This document shows positions 16,905 through 28,330 of a stretch of DNA of 64,000 bases, piece by piece (within the stretch, counting starts at the first letter, position 1; every line of letters starts with the position of its first letter). A program made the translations under genes and the position numbers. This DNA is from Luteimonas sp. J29 (GTDB lineage: Bacteria > Pseudomonadota > Gammaproteobacteria > Xanthomonadales > Xanthomonadaceae): contig NZ_AWZR01000003.1 of NCBI RefSeq assembly GCF_000472505.1, positions 124,001-188,000 on the forward strand, given 5' to 3'. The notes below the pieces were generated by a model. It was not told the DNA's origin and ran no database searches. It saw only the letters and a list, made by a program, of their open reading frames with translations.

Positions 16905-19649
16905 TCAGTGGCGCCCGGCGACCGCGCCCGCGCGCGGGCCGGCGGCGTCGGCGAGCTGCTCCTCGATGTGCTCGCGCAGGGTGCGCTGGCGCGGGTCGAG
17001 CGTATCGGGATCGGCGGCGAGCAACGGCGCCACCACGCGTGCGTGCACCGCGTCGGCCTCCGCGGTCCTGCCCGCCGCGCGCAGCACCCGCGCCAGCGAC
17101 CAGGCGGTATCGACCACCTGGTGCGCCCCCGGCGGCAGGGACTGCTCGCGCAGCGCCAGCGCCTCGCCCAGGCGCGCGGCGGCGCCGGCCAGGTCGCCCG
17201 CGTCCTCCAGCGTGATGCCCCAGGCGGTCATCGCCAGCTGGTACTGCGGATGCCTGGTCCCCAGCACCTCGAGCGCGCGCGGCATGGTGGCGGCGAACAG
17301 GTCCTGTGCCTCCCGCAAGCGGCCGGCGCGGCTCAAGGTCATGCCGTGGTTGAGGGCGATGAACAGCGTGTCCGGGTGCTCCGGTCCGAGCAGCCGCGTG
17401 CGCGCTTCCAGGACCTGCTCCTCGAGCGGCAACGCGCCCTCGAAGTCGTCCAGCCGGGCACGCAGGCTGGCCAGGTTGAGGATCCCGCGCAGGGTCACCG
17501 GATGCTCCGCCCCCAGTACCCGGCGCCGCGCCTCCGCCACGGCCTCGGCCTCGCCGATCGCGCCTTCGGTGTCGCCGCTGTCGCTGAGCATGCTCGCCAG
17601 GTTGCCGCGCGCGGCGAGCGTGTCGGGATGTTCGCTGCCCAGGCGCCGCTCCTGCACCGCGACGACCTGCCGCTGCAGTTCCACCGCATCGTGCGACTGG
17701 CCGTGCATCGCCAGGGCGATGGCCAGCGCGCTCATGCTGGCGACGGTGTCGGCGTGGTCGTCGCCCAGCAGCCGCCGCCTGGTCGCAAGCACCTCCTCGA
17801 ACATCGCCCGCGCCTCGGGCAGGTCGCCCATGCGCGCCATGTGCATCGCCAGGCCCGACTTCACCTGCAGCACCAGCCGGTCCTCGCCGCCCCGCGAGGG
17901 TTCGAGCCGCGCCAGCAGCGCCTGCTTGGCGGCGCGCGCGCCGGGCAGGTCGCCCTGCAGGGCCTGTACCTCGCTGAGCTCGAGCTCGAGCATGCCGCGC
18001 GTCTCGTCGTCGGGCGCCAGGGCGGACGCGTCGGCCAGCGCTGCCTCCAGCAGTGTCCGCGCCTCGTCGTAGCGCGACAGCTGGCGCAAGACGGAGGCAT
18101 GCGCGCGGCGCGCGCGCAATGTCGCCGGGTCGCGCGGCCCGAGCACGGACTGGCGCCAATCGACCACCCTGGCCAGGGTCCGCTCGGCGCCCGCGTACAG
18201 CCCCAGCGCCTCGTGCACGCGTCCGGAAGCCTCGCGCAGGTCCGCGGCGAGCCCCGGCTGGTCGGCGAAGTCGCGCGCGATCGCGTCCTCGGCGCGCGCC
18301 AGCACGCTAGCCTCCATCAGCGAGCGCGCGAGGTCGGCCGTGCTCACCTTGCCGAGCACCTGCTCGAGCTGGCTGGCCATGCCCGGCGCGCTGCGCGCCA
18401 CCTGCTCGCGCAGGTCCTCGCCCAGGCGCAGGCCCATCGCCTCGATGTCGATCTCCTCCAGCATCGACTGCTGGAACGCGGCCACCCGCTCGAGCTGCTC
18501 GCTGCGCTGTTCGGCGATCGCCCGTTGCGCGCGCGCCTGCATCAGGCCGTGCAGCGACAGCGCCAGGCCGCCGAGCAGCGCGAACAGGGCCACCGATGCG
18601 GCCACGATCCCAGCGCGGTGGCGGCGTGCGAACTTGCGCATCACGTAGCCGCGCGCCGGCGGCACCGCGAGCAGCGGCCGGCCGTCGAGGAAACGGCGCA
18701 GGTCGTCGGCAAGCGCGGCCGCCGAGGGATAGCGGCGGCCGCGGTCGTGCTGCATGGCCTTCGCCACCACCCAGTCCAGTTCGCCGCGCAGCACGCGCCG
18801 CAACCTCGGCAGGGGCTGGCAGCGACTGCGCGCGACCCGCTCGGCCTCGCCGGGGGCCAGGGTCCGCAGCTGCTCCGACGGCAGGCGCAGGGTATGGCTG
18901 TCGGCGGTGCGGGTCTCGCCCTGCGCCACCGGGCGCCGGCCGGTGAGCAGTTCGCTCAGGACCACGCCCAGCGAATAGACGTCGCTGCGCGTGTCGAGCA
19001 GCGACTGGTCGCCCGTCGCCTGCTCCGGGCTCATGTACTCGGGCGTGCCGGCGATCTCGCGCCCGTTGCCCGCGCCGGTGGCGGTGGCGATGCCGAAGTC
19101 GATGATCTTCGGGCGCGGGCGCCCGTCGACCTCGTCCACCAGCAGGTTGCCGGGCTTGAGGTCGCGGTGGATCACGCCCTTCTGGTGGGCATGCTGCACG
19201 CCTTCGCAGACCTCGATGAACAGCGCCAGGCGCTGCGCCAGCGGCAGCGCGTGTTCCTCGCAGTAGCGCGTGATCGGCGCGCCGTCGATGAACTCCATCG
19301 CGAAGAACGGATGGCCGTCGGGCGTGGTGTCGGCGTCGTGGATCTGGGCGATCGCCGGATGCCGCATCTGCGCCAGCACCTGGCGCTCGACCTCGAAGTG
19401 CGCCTTGCGCCGCACGTCGATCGCGCGCGCGCGCAGCAGCTTCAGGGCCACCGTGCGCCGCACGGGCTCCAGCTGCTCGGCGCGGTACACCTCGCCCATC
19501 CCGCCCCGGCCCAGCAGCGCCTCGATGCGGTAGCGCCCCACGCGCGTGCCCGGCGGCAGCGTCGCGCCACCCTCGGCCGGCGCGGAAGGCGAACGCGTCG
19601 CAAGCAGCTCGGTGCGGTCGGGATCCCGTTCGTCGCCCGGATTGGTCAT
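16905..19649 (-). CDS. transmembrane Ser/Thr protein kinase with TPR-like C-terminal region
   Basis: A 914-residue PknB-type kinase. The kinase domain spans about residues 40-325: GRGGMGEVY (47-55), ATP-binding Lys in VALK (70), HRDLKPGN (161-168), DFG (184-186) and GTPEYMSPEQ (201-210). All catalytic residues are present, so it should be active. One helix follows at about 347-368. The long extracytoplasmic part is helical, with repeated A/L-rich blocks containing RR-LG--H--T, as in TPR-containing kinases. Start: ATG at 19649. It is divergent from the FHA-GGDEF gene. Confidence 0.92.
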   Translation of the reverse strand: MTNPGDERDPDRTELLATRSPSAPAEGGATLPPGTRVGRYRIEALLGRGGMGEVYRAEQLEPVRRTVALKLLRARAIDVRRKAHFEVERQVLAQMRHPAIAQIHDADTTPDGHPFFAMEFIDGAPITRYCEEHALPLAQRLALFIEVCEGVQHAHQKGVIHRDLKPGNLLVDEVDGRPRPKIIDFGIATATGAGNGREIAGTPEYMSPEQATGDQSLLDTRSDVYSLGVVLSELLTGRRPVAQGETRTADSHTLRLPSEQLRTLAPGEAERVARSRCQPLPRLRRVLRGELDWVVAKAMQHDRGRRYPSAAALADDLRRFLDGRPLLAVPPARGYVMRKFARRHRAGIVAASVALFALLGGLALSLHGLMQARAQRAIAEQRSEQLERVAAFQQSMLEEIDIEAMGLRLGEDLREQVARSAPGMASQLEQVLGKVSTADLARSLMEASVLARAEDAIARDFADQPGLAADLREASGRVHEALGLYAGAERTLARVVDWRQSVLGPRDPATLRARRAHASVLRQLSRYDEARTLLEAALADASALAPDDETRGMLELELSEVQALQGDLPGARAAKQALLARLEPSRGGEDRLVLQVKSGLAMHMARMGDLPEARAMFEEVLATRRRLLGDDHADTVASMSALAIALAMHGQSHDAVELQRQVVAVQERRLGSEHPDTLAARGNLASMLSDSGDTEGAIGEAEAVAEARRRVLGAEHPVTLRGILNLASLRARLDDFEGALPLEEQVLEARTRLLGPEHPDTLFIALNHGMTLSRAGRLREAQDLFAATMPRALEVLGTRHPQYQLAMTAWGITLEDAGDLAGAAARLGEALALREQSLPPGAHQVVDTAWSLARVLRAAGRTAEADAVHARVVAPLLAADPDTLDPRQRTLREHIEEQLADAAGPRAGAVAGRH

Positions 19650-19675
19650 GGCGCCCCCCAAGCCACGTCGTTTCC

Positions 19676-19681
19676 ATCTTA
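19676..19681 (-). promoter_or_regulatory. -10-like hexamer of the kinase gene
   Basis: TAAGAT on the minus strand, 26 bases before the kinase ATG. A start near 19669 would give a leader of about 20 bases. No convincing -35 is seen. Confidence 0.35.
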
Positions 19682-19712
19682 ACCGATGGCTGATCGCCGC
19701 CCGTCGACCGGG

Positions 19713-19718
19713 TACACT
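19713..19718 (+). promoter_or_regulatory. -10-like hexamer of the FHA-GGDEF gene
   Basis: TACACT, with a start predicted near 19725 and AGGAA before the ATG at 19743. If real, it excludes the upstream in-frame ATG at 19686, which would lie outside the transcript. Confidence 0.45.
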
Positions 19719-19742
19719 CGCGCGTCAGGAAATCCCCACGCC

Positions 19743-20636
19743 ATGGCCGGATCCGACCAGCTCCCCACCACCCAGCGCACGGTGTACAGCGACGGGCCGC
19801 GCCGCAGCGGGCCGCGGGCCGCGTGCCTGGTCGTCATCCACGGCGAGGGTCTGGGACGGCGCGTCGACCTTGGCGGGCAGCCGGTGCTGATCGGCCGCTC
19901 GGACGAGGCCGACCTGGTCATCTCCCACCGCAGCGTCTCGCGCTCGCATTGCCAGGTATGGCTGCAGGGCGACGAGTACCGGATCCGCGACCTCGGCGCC
20001 ACCAACCCGACCCGGGTCAACGACCAGCCGGTGGCCGAGGCGGTGCTGGCCGACGGCGACCACATCGTGGTCGGCGAGAGCATCCTCAAGTTCATCGGCC
20101 ACGGCAACGTCGAGGCCGGGTACCACGAGGAGATCTACCAGCTCGCCACCCACGACGCACTCACCGAGCTGTACAACCGGCGCCATTTCAGCGAAATCCT
20201 CGAGCGCGAGATCGCGCGTGCCCACCGCCACCGCCATACGCTGTCGCTGTGCATCGTGGACGTGGACCTGTTCAAGCCGGTCAACGACACCTTCGGCCAC
20301 ATCGCCGGCGACGAGGTGCTGCGCACCATCGCCGGGATCATCCGCAACCACGTGCGCAGCGACGACGTGGCCGCGCGCATCGGCGGCGAGGAGTTCGCGG
20401 TGCTGCTGCTCGAAACCGGCGCCGAAGCGGCGGCCGCGTTCGCCGACCGGCTGCGGGCGGCGGTCGCCGCCGCGCACTTCGCGCCTGGCGGCGTCCCGCG
20501 CCGGATCACGGTCAGCGTCGGCGTGGCCGAACTGGTGCCGCCGGCGGTGGACCGCTCCACCCTGATGGCCGCGGCCGACGCCGCGCTGTATCGCGCCAAG
20601 GAAGCCGGCCGCGACCGCGTCTGCGCCGCGGGCTGA
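19743..20636 (+). CDS. FHA-domain diguanylate cyclase (FHA-GGDEF)
   Basis: A 297-residue cytoplasmic protein. The FHA domain spans about residues 40-115, with phosphothreonine-site residues in LIGRSDEAD, SHRSVSRSHC and ATNPTRVND. The GGDEF domain spans about 135-295, with active site GGEEF and an inhibitory RxxD site (RSDD) exactly five residues before it. It should make cyclic-di-GMP with product inhibition. The N-terminal tail has several Thr (PTTQRTVYSD) that a kinase could modify. ATG 19743 is preferred over 19686 because of the -10 at 19713. It is divergent from a Ser/Thr kinase. Confidence 0.93.
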   Translation: MAGSDQLPTTQRTVYSDGPRRSGPRAACLVVIHGEGLGRRVDLGGQPVLIGRSDEADLVISHRSVSRSHCQVWLQGDEYRIRDLGATNPTRVNDQPVAEAVLADGDHIVVGESILKFIGHGNVEAGYHEEIYQLATHDALTELYNRRHFSEILEREIARAHRHRHTLSLCIVDVDLFKPVNDTFGHIAGDEVLRTIAGIIRNHVRSDDVAARIGGEEFAVLLLETGAEAAAAFADRLRAAVAAAHFAPGGVPRRITVSVGVAELVPPAVDRSTLMAAADAALYRAKEAGRDRVCAAG

Positions 20637-20693
20637 TCCGCCGCGAGCACCTTCCCGGATGAAACCGTCGCCGCGGCGTGCGATGCGGCGCGT

Positions 20694-21369
20694 TCAGCCG
20701 CGTCCGTCGCGTCCGTTGCGCATCACCAGCAGCCAGGTGCCGGCGACCCAGATCGAGGCCGCGGCCCAGCCTGCGAGGATGTCCGAGGGATAGTGCACCC
20801 CCAGGTACACGCGCGAGAGGCCGACCATCGGCACGAACACCGCCATCGCCGCGACGATCCACCAGCGCGCCCGCGTGGGCCAGGCCAGCAGCACCAGCAC
20901 CATGGCGAGGGTCATCGATCCCATCGCATGCCCGCTCGGGAAGCTGTAGCTGGACTCGGGCGCGATCGACTCCCACAGCGACGGCCGCTCGCGCGAGAAC
21001 AGCTGCTTGGTCGCGATGTTCAGCAGCGCCGAGCCGCCGGTCGCCACCGCCGCGAACAGGCCCTCGCGCCAGCGCCGCAACACCAGCAGCACCAGGACCA
21101 GGCCGATGTCGAACGGCACCACGCCCCAGGCGTAGCCGGCCTGCGAGAAGAACAGGAACACTCCGTCCAGCCCCGCGCCCGCCATCGACTGCGCGAACAG
21201 CAGCAGCGGTTCGTCGAACGGGATCGCCTCGGCCTCGTGGACCTCGTCGGCCAGTTCCAGGAATCCCCACAGCGGCAGCAGCATGCCGCCGAACAGCAGC
21301 GCGAGCTTCCAGCCGTGGCGGCGCGCGAACGCGCCGCAGGCCGCGGACGCCTCCCGCGGCCAGGAGGCC

Positions 21370-21377
<8 letters not shown>
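20694..21377 (-). CDS. PAP2-family membrane phosphatase
   Basis: A 227-residue protein with about six helices and the three PAP2 motifs: [19 protein letters not shown] and [12 protein letters not shown], which carry the catalytic His pair and Arg residues. Relatives dephosphorylate phosphatidate, phosphatidylglycerophosphate or undecaprenyl diphosphate. The ATG overlaps the 3' end of ispG by 8 bp, which couples it to isoprenoid synthesis. An undecaprenyl-diphosphate phosphatase role is attractive but unproven. Confidence 0.9.
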
Positions 21378-22650
<1,273 letters not shown>

Positions 22651-22656
22651 GCGCAT

Positions 22657-22662
22657 ATTCTA
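22657..22662 (-). promoter_or_regulatory. -10 hexamer for leaderless ispG
   Basis: TAGAAT on the minus strand, six bases before the ATG at 22650. This fits transcription starting at the A of that ATG. Confidence 0.5.
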
Positions 22663-22804
22663 CCGGGCAAGCGCTGGACGCCGCCTGTCGCGCCACTGTC
22701 CGCAGGCCGGCCTCCCCCGCGCCCGCGCCGGTCGCGACGCCCCGGCAACGCTGTTTCCCGCCGCCCCGCGCGGCGGCGTGGTGGGCCGTGCACGCCCGCG
22801 CCGC

Positions 22805-22810
22805 TATGCT
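22805..22810 (+). promoter_or_regulatory. -10 hexamer for leaderless xseA
   Basis: TATGCT, then six bases, then the xseA ATG. No Shine-Dalgarno sequence precedes the ATG. Confidence 0.45.
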
Positions 22811-22816
22811 GCCCGC

Positions 22817-24184
22817 ATGAACGACCCATCCAGCGGCGAAGTCCTCACTCCGAGCCAGCTCAACACCCTGGCCCGGAGCCTGCTCGAGGATGCCTTCCCG
22901 CTGGTGCTGGTCGAGGGCGAGCTGGGCAACGTCGCGCGTCCGTCCTCGGGCCATCTGTACTTCACCCTCAAGGACCCCCGCGCCCAGGTGCGCTGCGCCA
23001 TGTTCCGGCCCAAGAGCCAGTGGCTGCGCTTCCAGCCGCGCGAGGGACTCAAGGTCCTTGCCCGCGGCCGGCTGACCCTGTACGAGGCGCGCGGCGACTA
23101 CCAGCTGGTGGTCGATTCCCTCGAGGAAGCCGGCGAAGGCGCGCTGCGGCGCGCGTTCGAGGAACTCAAGGCGCGGCTGCAGGCCGAGGGGCTGTTCGAC
23201 GAGGCGCGCAAGCGCCCCCTGCCCGCCTGGGTGCGCCGCCTGGCGGTGCTGACCTCGCCCACCGGCGCGGCGGTGCGCGACGTGCTGAGCGTGCTGGGGC
23301 GGCGCTTCCCGCTGGTCGAGGTCGAGATCGTGCCGGTCCCCGTCCAGGGCGGGACCGCGGCGGCGCAGATCACCGCCATGCTCCGGCGCACGATCGCGGC
23401 GGGCCGCCACGACGCGATCCTGCTCGCGCGCGGCGGCGGTTCGCTGGAGGACCTGTGGGCCTTCAACGACGAGGCGCTGGCGCGCGCGATCGCCGGTTCG
23501 CCGGTGCCGGTGGTGTCGGCGATCGGCCACGAGACCGACTTCAGCCTGTCCGACTTCGCCGCCGACCTGCGCGCGCCGACGCCTTCCGCGGCCGCGGAAC
23601 TGCTGGTGCCGAGCCGGATCGACCTCGGCCAGCGCCTGGCCGGGCTGCAGCGGCGGATGGCCACGCTGCAGGCCAACCACCTGCGGCAGCTGGCCCAGCG
23701 CGCCGACCGCGCCGCGCTCCGGCTCAACGCGCAGCGCCCGCAGGCGCGGCTGCAGGCGCACCGACTGCGCCGCGACCAGGCCATGCAGCGGCTGCAGGCC
23801 GCGATGCGCCAGGGCCTGGAGGCCCGCGCGGCGCGCCTGCGCCATGCCCGCGCCGTGCTGCAGGCCACGCGCCCGCAGCGCCGGCTCCAGGCCCTGCGCC
23901 AGCAGCTCGCCGACGCCCGGCCGCGGCTGCAGGCGGCGATCGCGCGCCACCTGCAGCGCGACGCGCTGCAGCTGCACGGGCTGGCGCGCTCCCTGGAGGC
24001 GGTGAGCCCGCTGGCCACGATCGCGCGCGGCTACAGCATCCTGCAGCGCGACGACGGCCGCGTCGTGCGCGCCACCGGCGATGTCTCCGCCGGCGACGCG
24101 GTGGCGGCGCGCGTCGCCGATGGTCGCCTGCGGCTTCGCGTCGAAGCGGTGGAACCCCGGGGCTCCGGCTCCTCCGACCGATAG
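22817..24184 (+). CDS. xseA: exodeoxyribonuclease VII large subunit
   Basis: A 455-residue catalytic subunit of ExoVII, which degrades single-stranded DNA in repair. The N-terminal OB-fold covers about residues 10-105 ([22 protein letters not shown]). The nuclease domain has [25 protein letters not shown] and [13 protein letters not shown] with [10 protein letters not shown] long Gln/Arg/Leu-rich coiled-coil region spans about 275-400, and the tail has RGYSIL. All family motifs are intact. The partner xseB is not in the window. Confidence 0.97.
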   Translation: MNDPSSGEVLTPSQLNTLARSLLEDAFPLVLVEGELGNVARPSSGHLYFTLKDPRAQVRCAMFRPKSQWLRFQPREGLKVLARGRLTLYEARGDYQLVVDSLEEAGEGALRRAFEELKARLQAEGLFDEARKRPLPAWVRRLAVLTSPTGAAVRDVLSVLGRRFPLVEVEIVPVPVQGGTAAAQITAMLRRTIAAGRHDAILLARGGGSLEDLWAFNDEALARAIAGSPVPVVSAIGHETDFSLSDFAADLRAPTPSAAAELLVPSRIDLGQRLAGLQRRMATLQANHLRQLAQRADRAALRLNAQRPQARLQAHRLRRDQAMQRLQAAMRQGLEARAARLRHARAVLQATRPQRRLQALRQQLADARPRLQAAIARHLQRDALQLHGLARSLEAVSPLATIARGYSILQRDDGRVVRATGDVSAGDAVAARVADGRLRLRVEAVEPRGSGSSDR

Positions 24185-24309
24185 GATCGGCCGCCGCGCC
24201 GCGTCGCCCGGCATGAATTCCGTCGTGCGGAACGCGATGCCCGCTGCGGGCGCACCGATCGCCCGCGCGCGGTACGCTTCGCTAACGCCCGCCATGTGAG
24301 ACTGGCCGC

Positions 24310-25956
<1,647 letters not shown>

Positions 25957-25994
25957 CCGCCCCACACCATCCGACACCGTCCGCGGAGTTCCTG

Positions 25995-27467
25995 ATGCCC
26001 AAGAAGACCAGCAGCAGCAAGTCCGGCACCCTGGCGAAGCGCTATCCCTGCTACCTGGCCAACCGCCCGATCCAGCCGAACACCGATCTCGAGGTGCTGG
26101 ACAAGTACAGCGGCAAGGTCGCCACCCGCACCGCCTTCGTCGACGCGAAGACCATCGACCGGGCCATCGCCGCCGCCTTCGCGGCGCGCGAGGCGATGGC
26201 CGCATTCACCCCCGACCGCCGGCGCGACGTGCTCGAGCACTGCGTGCGCCGTTTCGGCGAGCGCGCCGAGGAACTGGCGCTGGCGCTGTGCATCGAGGCC
26301 GGGAAGCCGATCCGCGACGCGCGCGGCGAGGTCACCCGCCTGATCGACACCTTCCGCATCGCCGCCGCCGAGGCCACGCGTATCGGGGGGGAGACGATCG
26401 AACTGCAGATCTCGCAGCGCACCCGCGGCTACCGCGGCATGGTCAAGCGCGTGCCGGTCGGCGCGTGCAGCTTCATCACCCCGTTCAACTTCCCGCTCAA
26501 CCTGGTCGCGCACAAGGTGGCGCCGGCCATCGCCGCCGGCTGCCCGTTCGTGCTCAAGCCCGCCGCCAAGACCCCGGTGGGCGCGCTGATCATCGGCGAG
26601 GTCCTCGCCGAAACCGACCTGCCCGAGGGGGCATTCTCCATCCTGGCCTGCAGCAACGAGGACGCCGCCGCGCTCACCGAGGACGAGCGCATCGCCCTGC
26701 TCAGCTTCACCGGCGGCCTGGTGGGCTGGGAACTCAAGGCCCGCGCCGGACGCAAGAAGGTCACCCTGGAGCTGGGCGGGAACGCGGCCTGTATCGTCGA
26801 TGCCGATCCGGGCCTGCCGCTGGACGACGTGGTCGAACGCCTGGTGTTCGGCGCCTATTACCAGTCCGGCCAGAGCTGCATCAGCGTGCAGCACATCCTC
26901 GCCCACCGCGACGTCTACGACGCCCTTCGCCGCAAGCTCAAGGCGCGGGTGGGCAAGCTGGTCATGGGCGACCCGCGCGACGAGAACACCTTCATCGGTC
27001 CGGTGATCGACGAGGCGGCCGCCCGGCGCATCGAAGGCTGGGTCGAGGCCGCGCGCAAGGCCGGCGCCAGGCGCCTGGCCGGCGGCCCGCGGCAGGGCAA
27101 CATGCTCCCGGCCACCCTGATGGAGAACGTGCCGCCGGACTGCGACCTCTACCGCCAGGAGGTGTTCGGCCCGGTGGCCTGCCTGCAGCCGTTCGACGAC
27201 TTCGACGCGGCGCTGGACACCGTCAATGCGAGCGACTTCGGCCTGCAGGCGGGCGTGTTCACCGCCCGCCTCGTCCATGCCATGCGCGCCTGGGACCGGC
27301 TCGAGGTCGGCGGCGTGGTGGTCGGCGACGTGCCGAGCTTCCGCGTCGACAACATGCCCTATGGGGGCGTGAAGCAGTCCGGGCTCGGGCGCGAAGGCGT
27401 GAAGTACGCGATCGAGGACATGACCGAACCGCGCCTGCTCGTCATCCGCGACCGGCCGGGAACCTGA
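25995..27467 (+). CDS. NAD(P)-dependent aldehyde dehydrogenase
   Basis: A 490-residue aldehyde dehydrogenase with a Lys/Ser-rich N-terminus. The substrate tunnel region is FITPFNFPLNLVAHK, the catalytic Glu lies in LELGGNAA and the catalytic Cys in SGQSCISVQ. C-terminal signatures are FGPVACL and the KQSGLGREG loop. It resembles the broad lactaldehyde/non-phosphorylating glyceraldehyde-phosphate dehydrogenase branch. GGAG lies upstream of the ATG. It follows the acetolactate-synthase-like gene and precedes the NRDE gene by 2 bp, so the three probably form one operon. Confidence 0.9.
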   Translation: MPKKTSSSKSGTLAKRYPCYLANRPIQPNTDLEVLDKYSGKVATRTAFVDAKTIDRAIAAAFAAREAMAAFTPDRRRDVLEHCVRRFGERAEELALALCIEAGKPIRDARGEVTRLIDTFRIAAAEATRIGGETIELQISQRTRGYRGMVKRVPVGACSFITPFNFPLNLVAHKVAPAIAAGCPFVLKPAAKTPVGALIIGEVLAETDLPEGAFSILACSNEDAAALTEDERIALLSFTGGLVGWELKARAGRKKVTLELGGNAACIVDADPGLPLDDVVERLVFGAYYQSGQSCISVQHILAHRDVYDALRRKLKARVGKLVMGDPRDENTFIGPVIDEAAARRIEGWVEAARKAGARRLAGGPRQGNMLPATLMENVPPDCDLYRQEVFGPVACLQPFDDFDAALDTVNASDFGLQAGVFTARLVHAMRAWDRLEVGGVVVGDVPSFRVDNMPYGGVKQSGLGREGVKYAIEDMTEPRLLVIRDRPGT

Positions 27468-27469
27468 GC

Positions 27470-28267
27470 ATGTGCCTGGTCGCCGTGGCCTGGCGCACGC
27501 ATCCGCGCTGGCCGCTGGCCCTGATCGCCAACCGCGACGAACTGCACGACCGTCCGGCGGCGCCGGCCGGGTTCGATCCGGACGCGCCGGACGTGTACGG
27601 CGGCCGCGACCTGGTCCAGGGCGGCGGCTGGCTGCAGGTCTCGCGCCACGGCCGCCTCGCCGCCGTGACCAACGTGCGCGACGGCAAGGCGCCGGCGCAG
27701 GCCGCGCCGCGCTCGCGCGGCTGGCTGGTGCGCGACTTCGTGCGCGGCGACGCGACCGCGCTCGACGCCGTGCAGGCGCTGTCGGCCTCGGCACCGGAGT
27801 ACGGGCGCTTCAATCTCCTGGCCTGGGACGGCGACCGGCTCGCCTTCGCCACCAACCACCCGGCGTTCGCGGCCAGCGAAGTGCAGCCGGGCGTGCACGC
27901 GATGTCCAACGGCGCGTTCGACGCGCCCTGGCCCAAGGGCATGTTCGCCACCCGCGCGCTGTCGGCGTGGCTGGAGTCGTCCAGCGCCGGGGTCGACGTG
28001 GAGGACCTCGCCACGGCGATCGAGCCGCTGTTCGCCGCCCTGCGCGACACCACGCCCGCGGCCGACGACGCCCTGCCCGATACCGGCGTCGGCCTGGCGC
28101 TGGAACGCCTCCTGTCGCCACCGTTCGTCCTCGATCCGCGTTACGGCACCCGCTGCAGCAGCGTGGTGCTCGCCGGCGAGGACCGCATCGTGTTCGCCGA
28201 ACGCGGCTACGACGCGGCCGGCCGAGTCTCCACGCGTTCGTTCCAGGTGCTGCGCGTCCTGCGCTGA
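27470..28267 (+). CDS. NRDE-family protein (TANGO2-like)
   Basis: A 265-residue protein with the conserved N-terminal Cys2 (MCLVAVAW) and the NRDE motif in IANRDELHDRP near residue 25. Also conserved are the YGGRDLVQGGGWL segment, TNVRD and the C-terminal RYGTRCSSVVL. The fold is Ntn-hydrolase-like with Cys2 as a possible nucleophile; eukaryotic TANGO2 is linked to lipid/haem handling. No substrate is known. It begins 2 bp after the aldehyde dehydrogenase stop. Confidence 0.9.
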   Translation: MCLVAVAWRTHPRWPLALIANRDELHDRPAAPAGFDPDAPDVYGGRDLVQGGGWLQVSRHGRLAAVTNVRDGKAPAQAAPRSRGWLVRDFVRGDATALDAVQALSASAPEYGRFNLLAWDGDRLAFATNHPAFAASEVQPGVHAMSNGAFDAPWPKGMFATRALSAWLESSSAGVDVEDLATAIEPLFAALRDTTPAADDALPDTGVGLALERLLSPPFVLDPRYGTRCSSVVLAGEDRIVFAERGYDAAGRVSTRSFQVLRVLR

Positions 28268-28330
28268 CGCCGTGGCGAGCATGGCCGCGGCCGCTGCTAG
28301 ACTCGCGCACTGGTCCCCCGGGAAGTCGCG

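Noticed and set aside
19686-19742. An N-terminal extension of the FHA-GGDEF protein from ATG 19686
   Set aside because: The likely -10 at 19713-19718 would place this ATG outside the transcript, and a Shine-Dalgarno sequence precedes the ATG at 19743.
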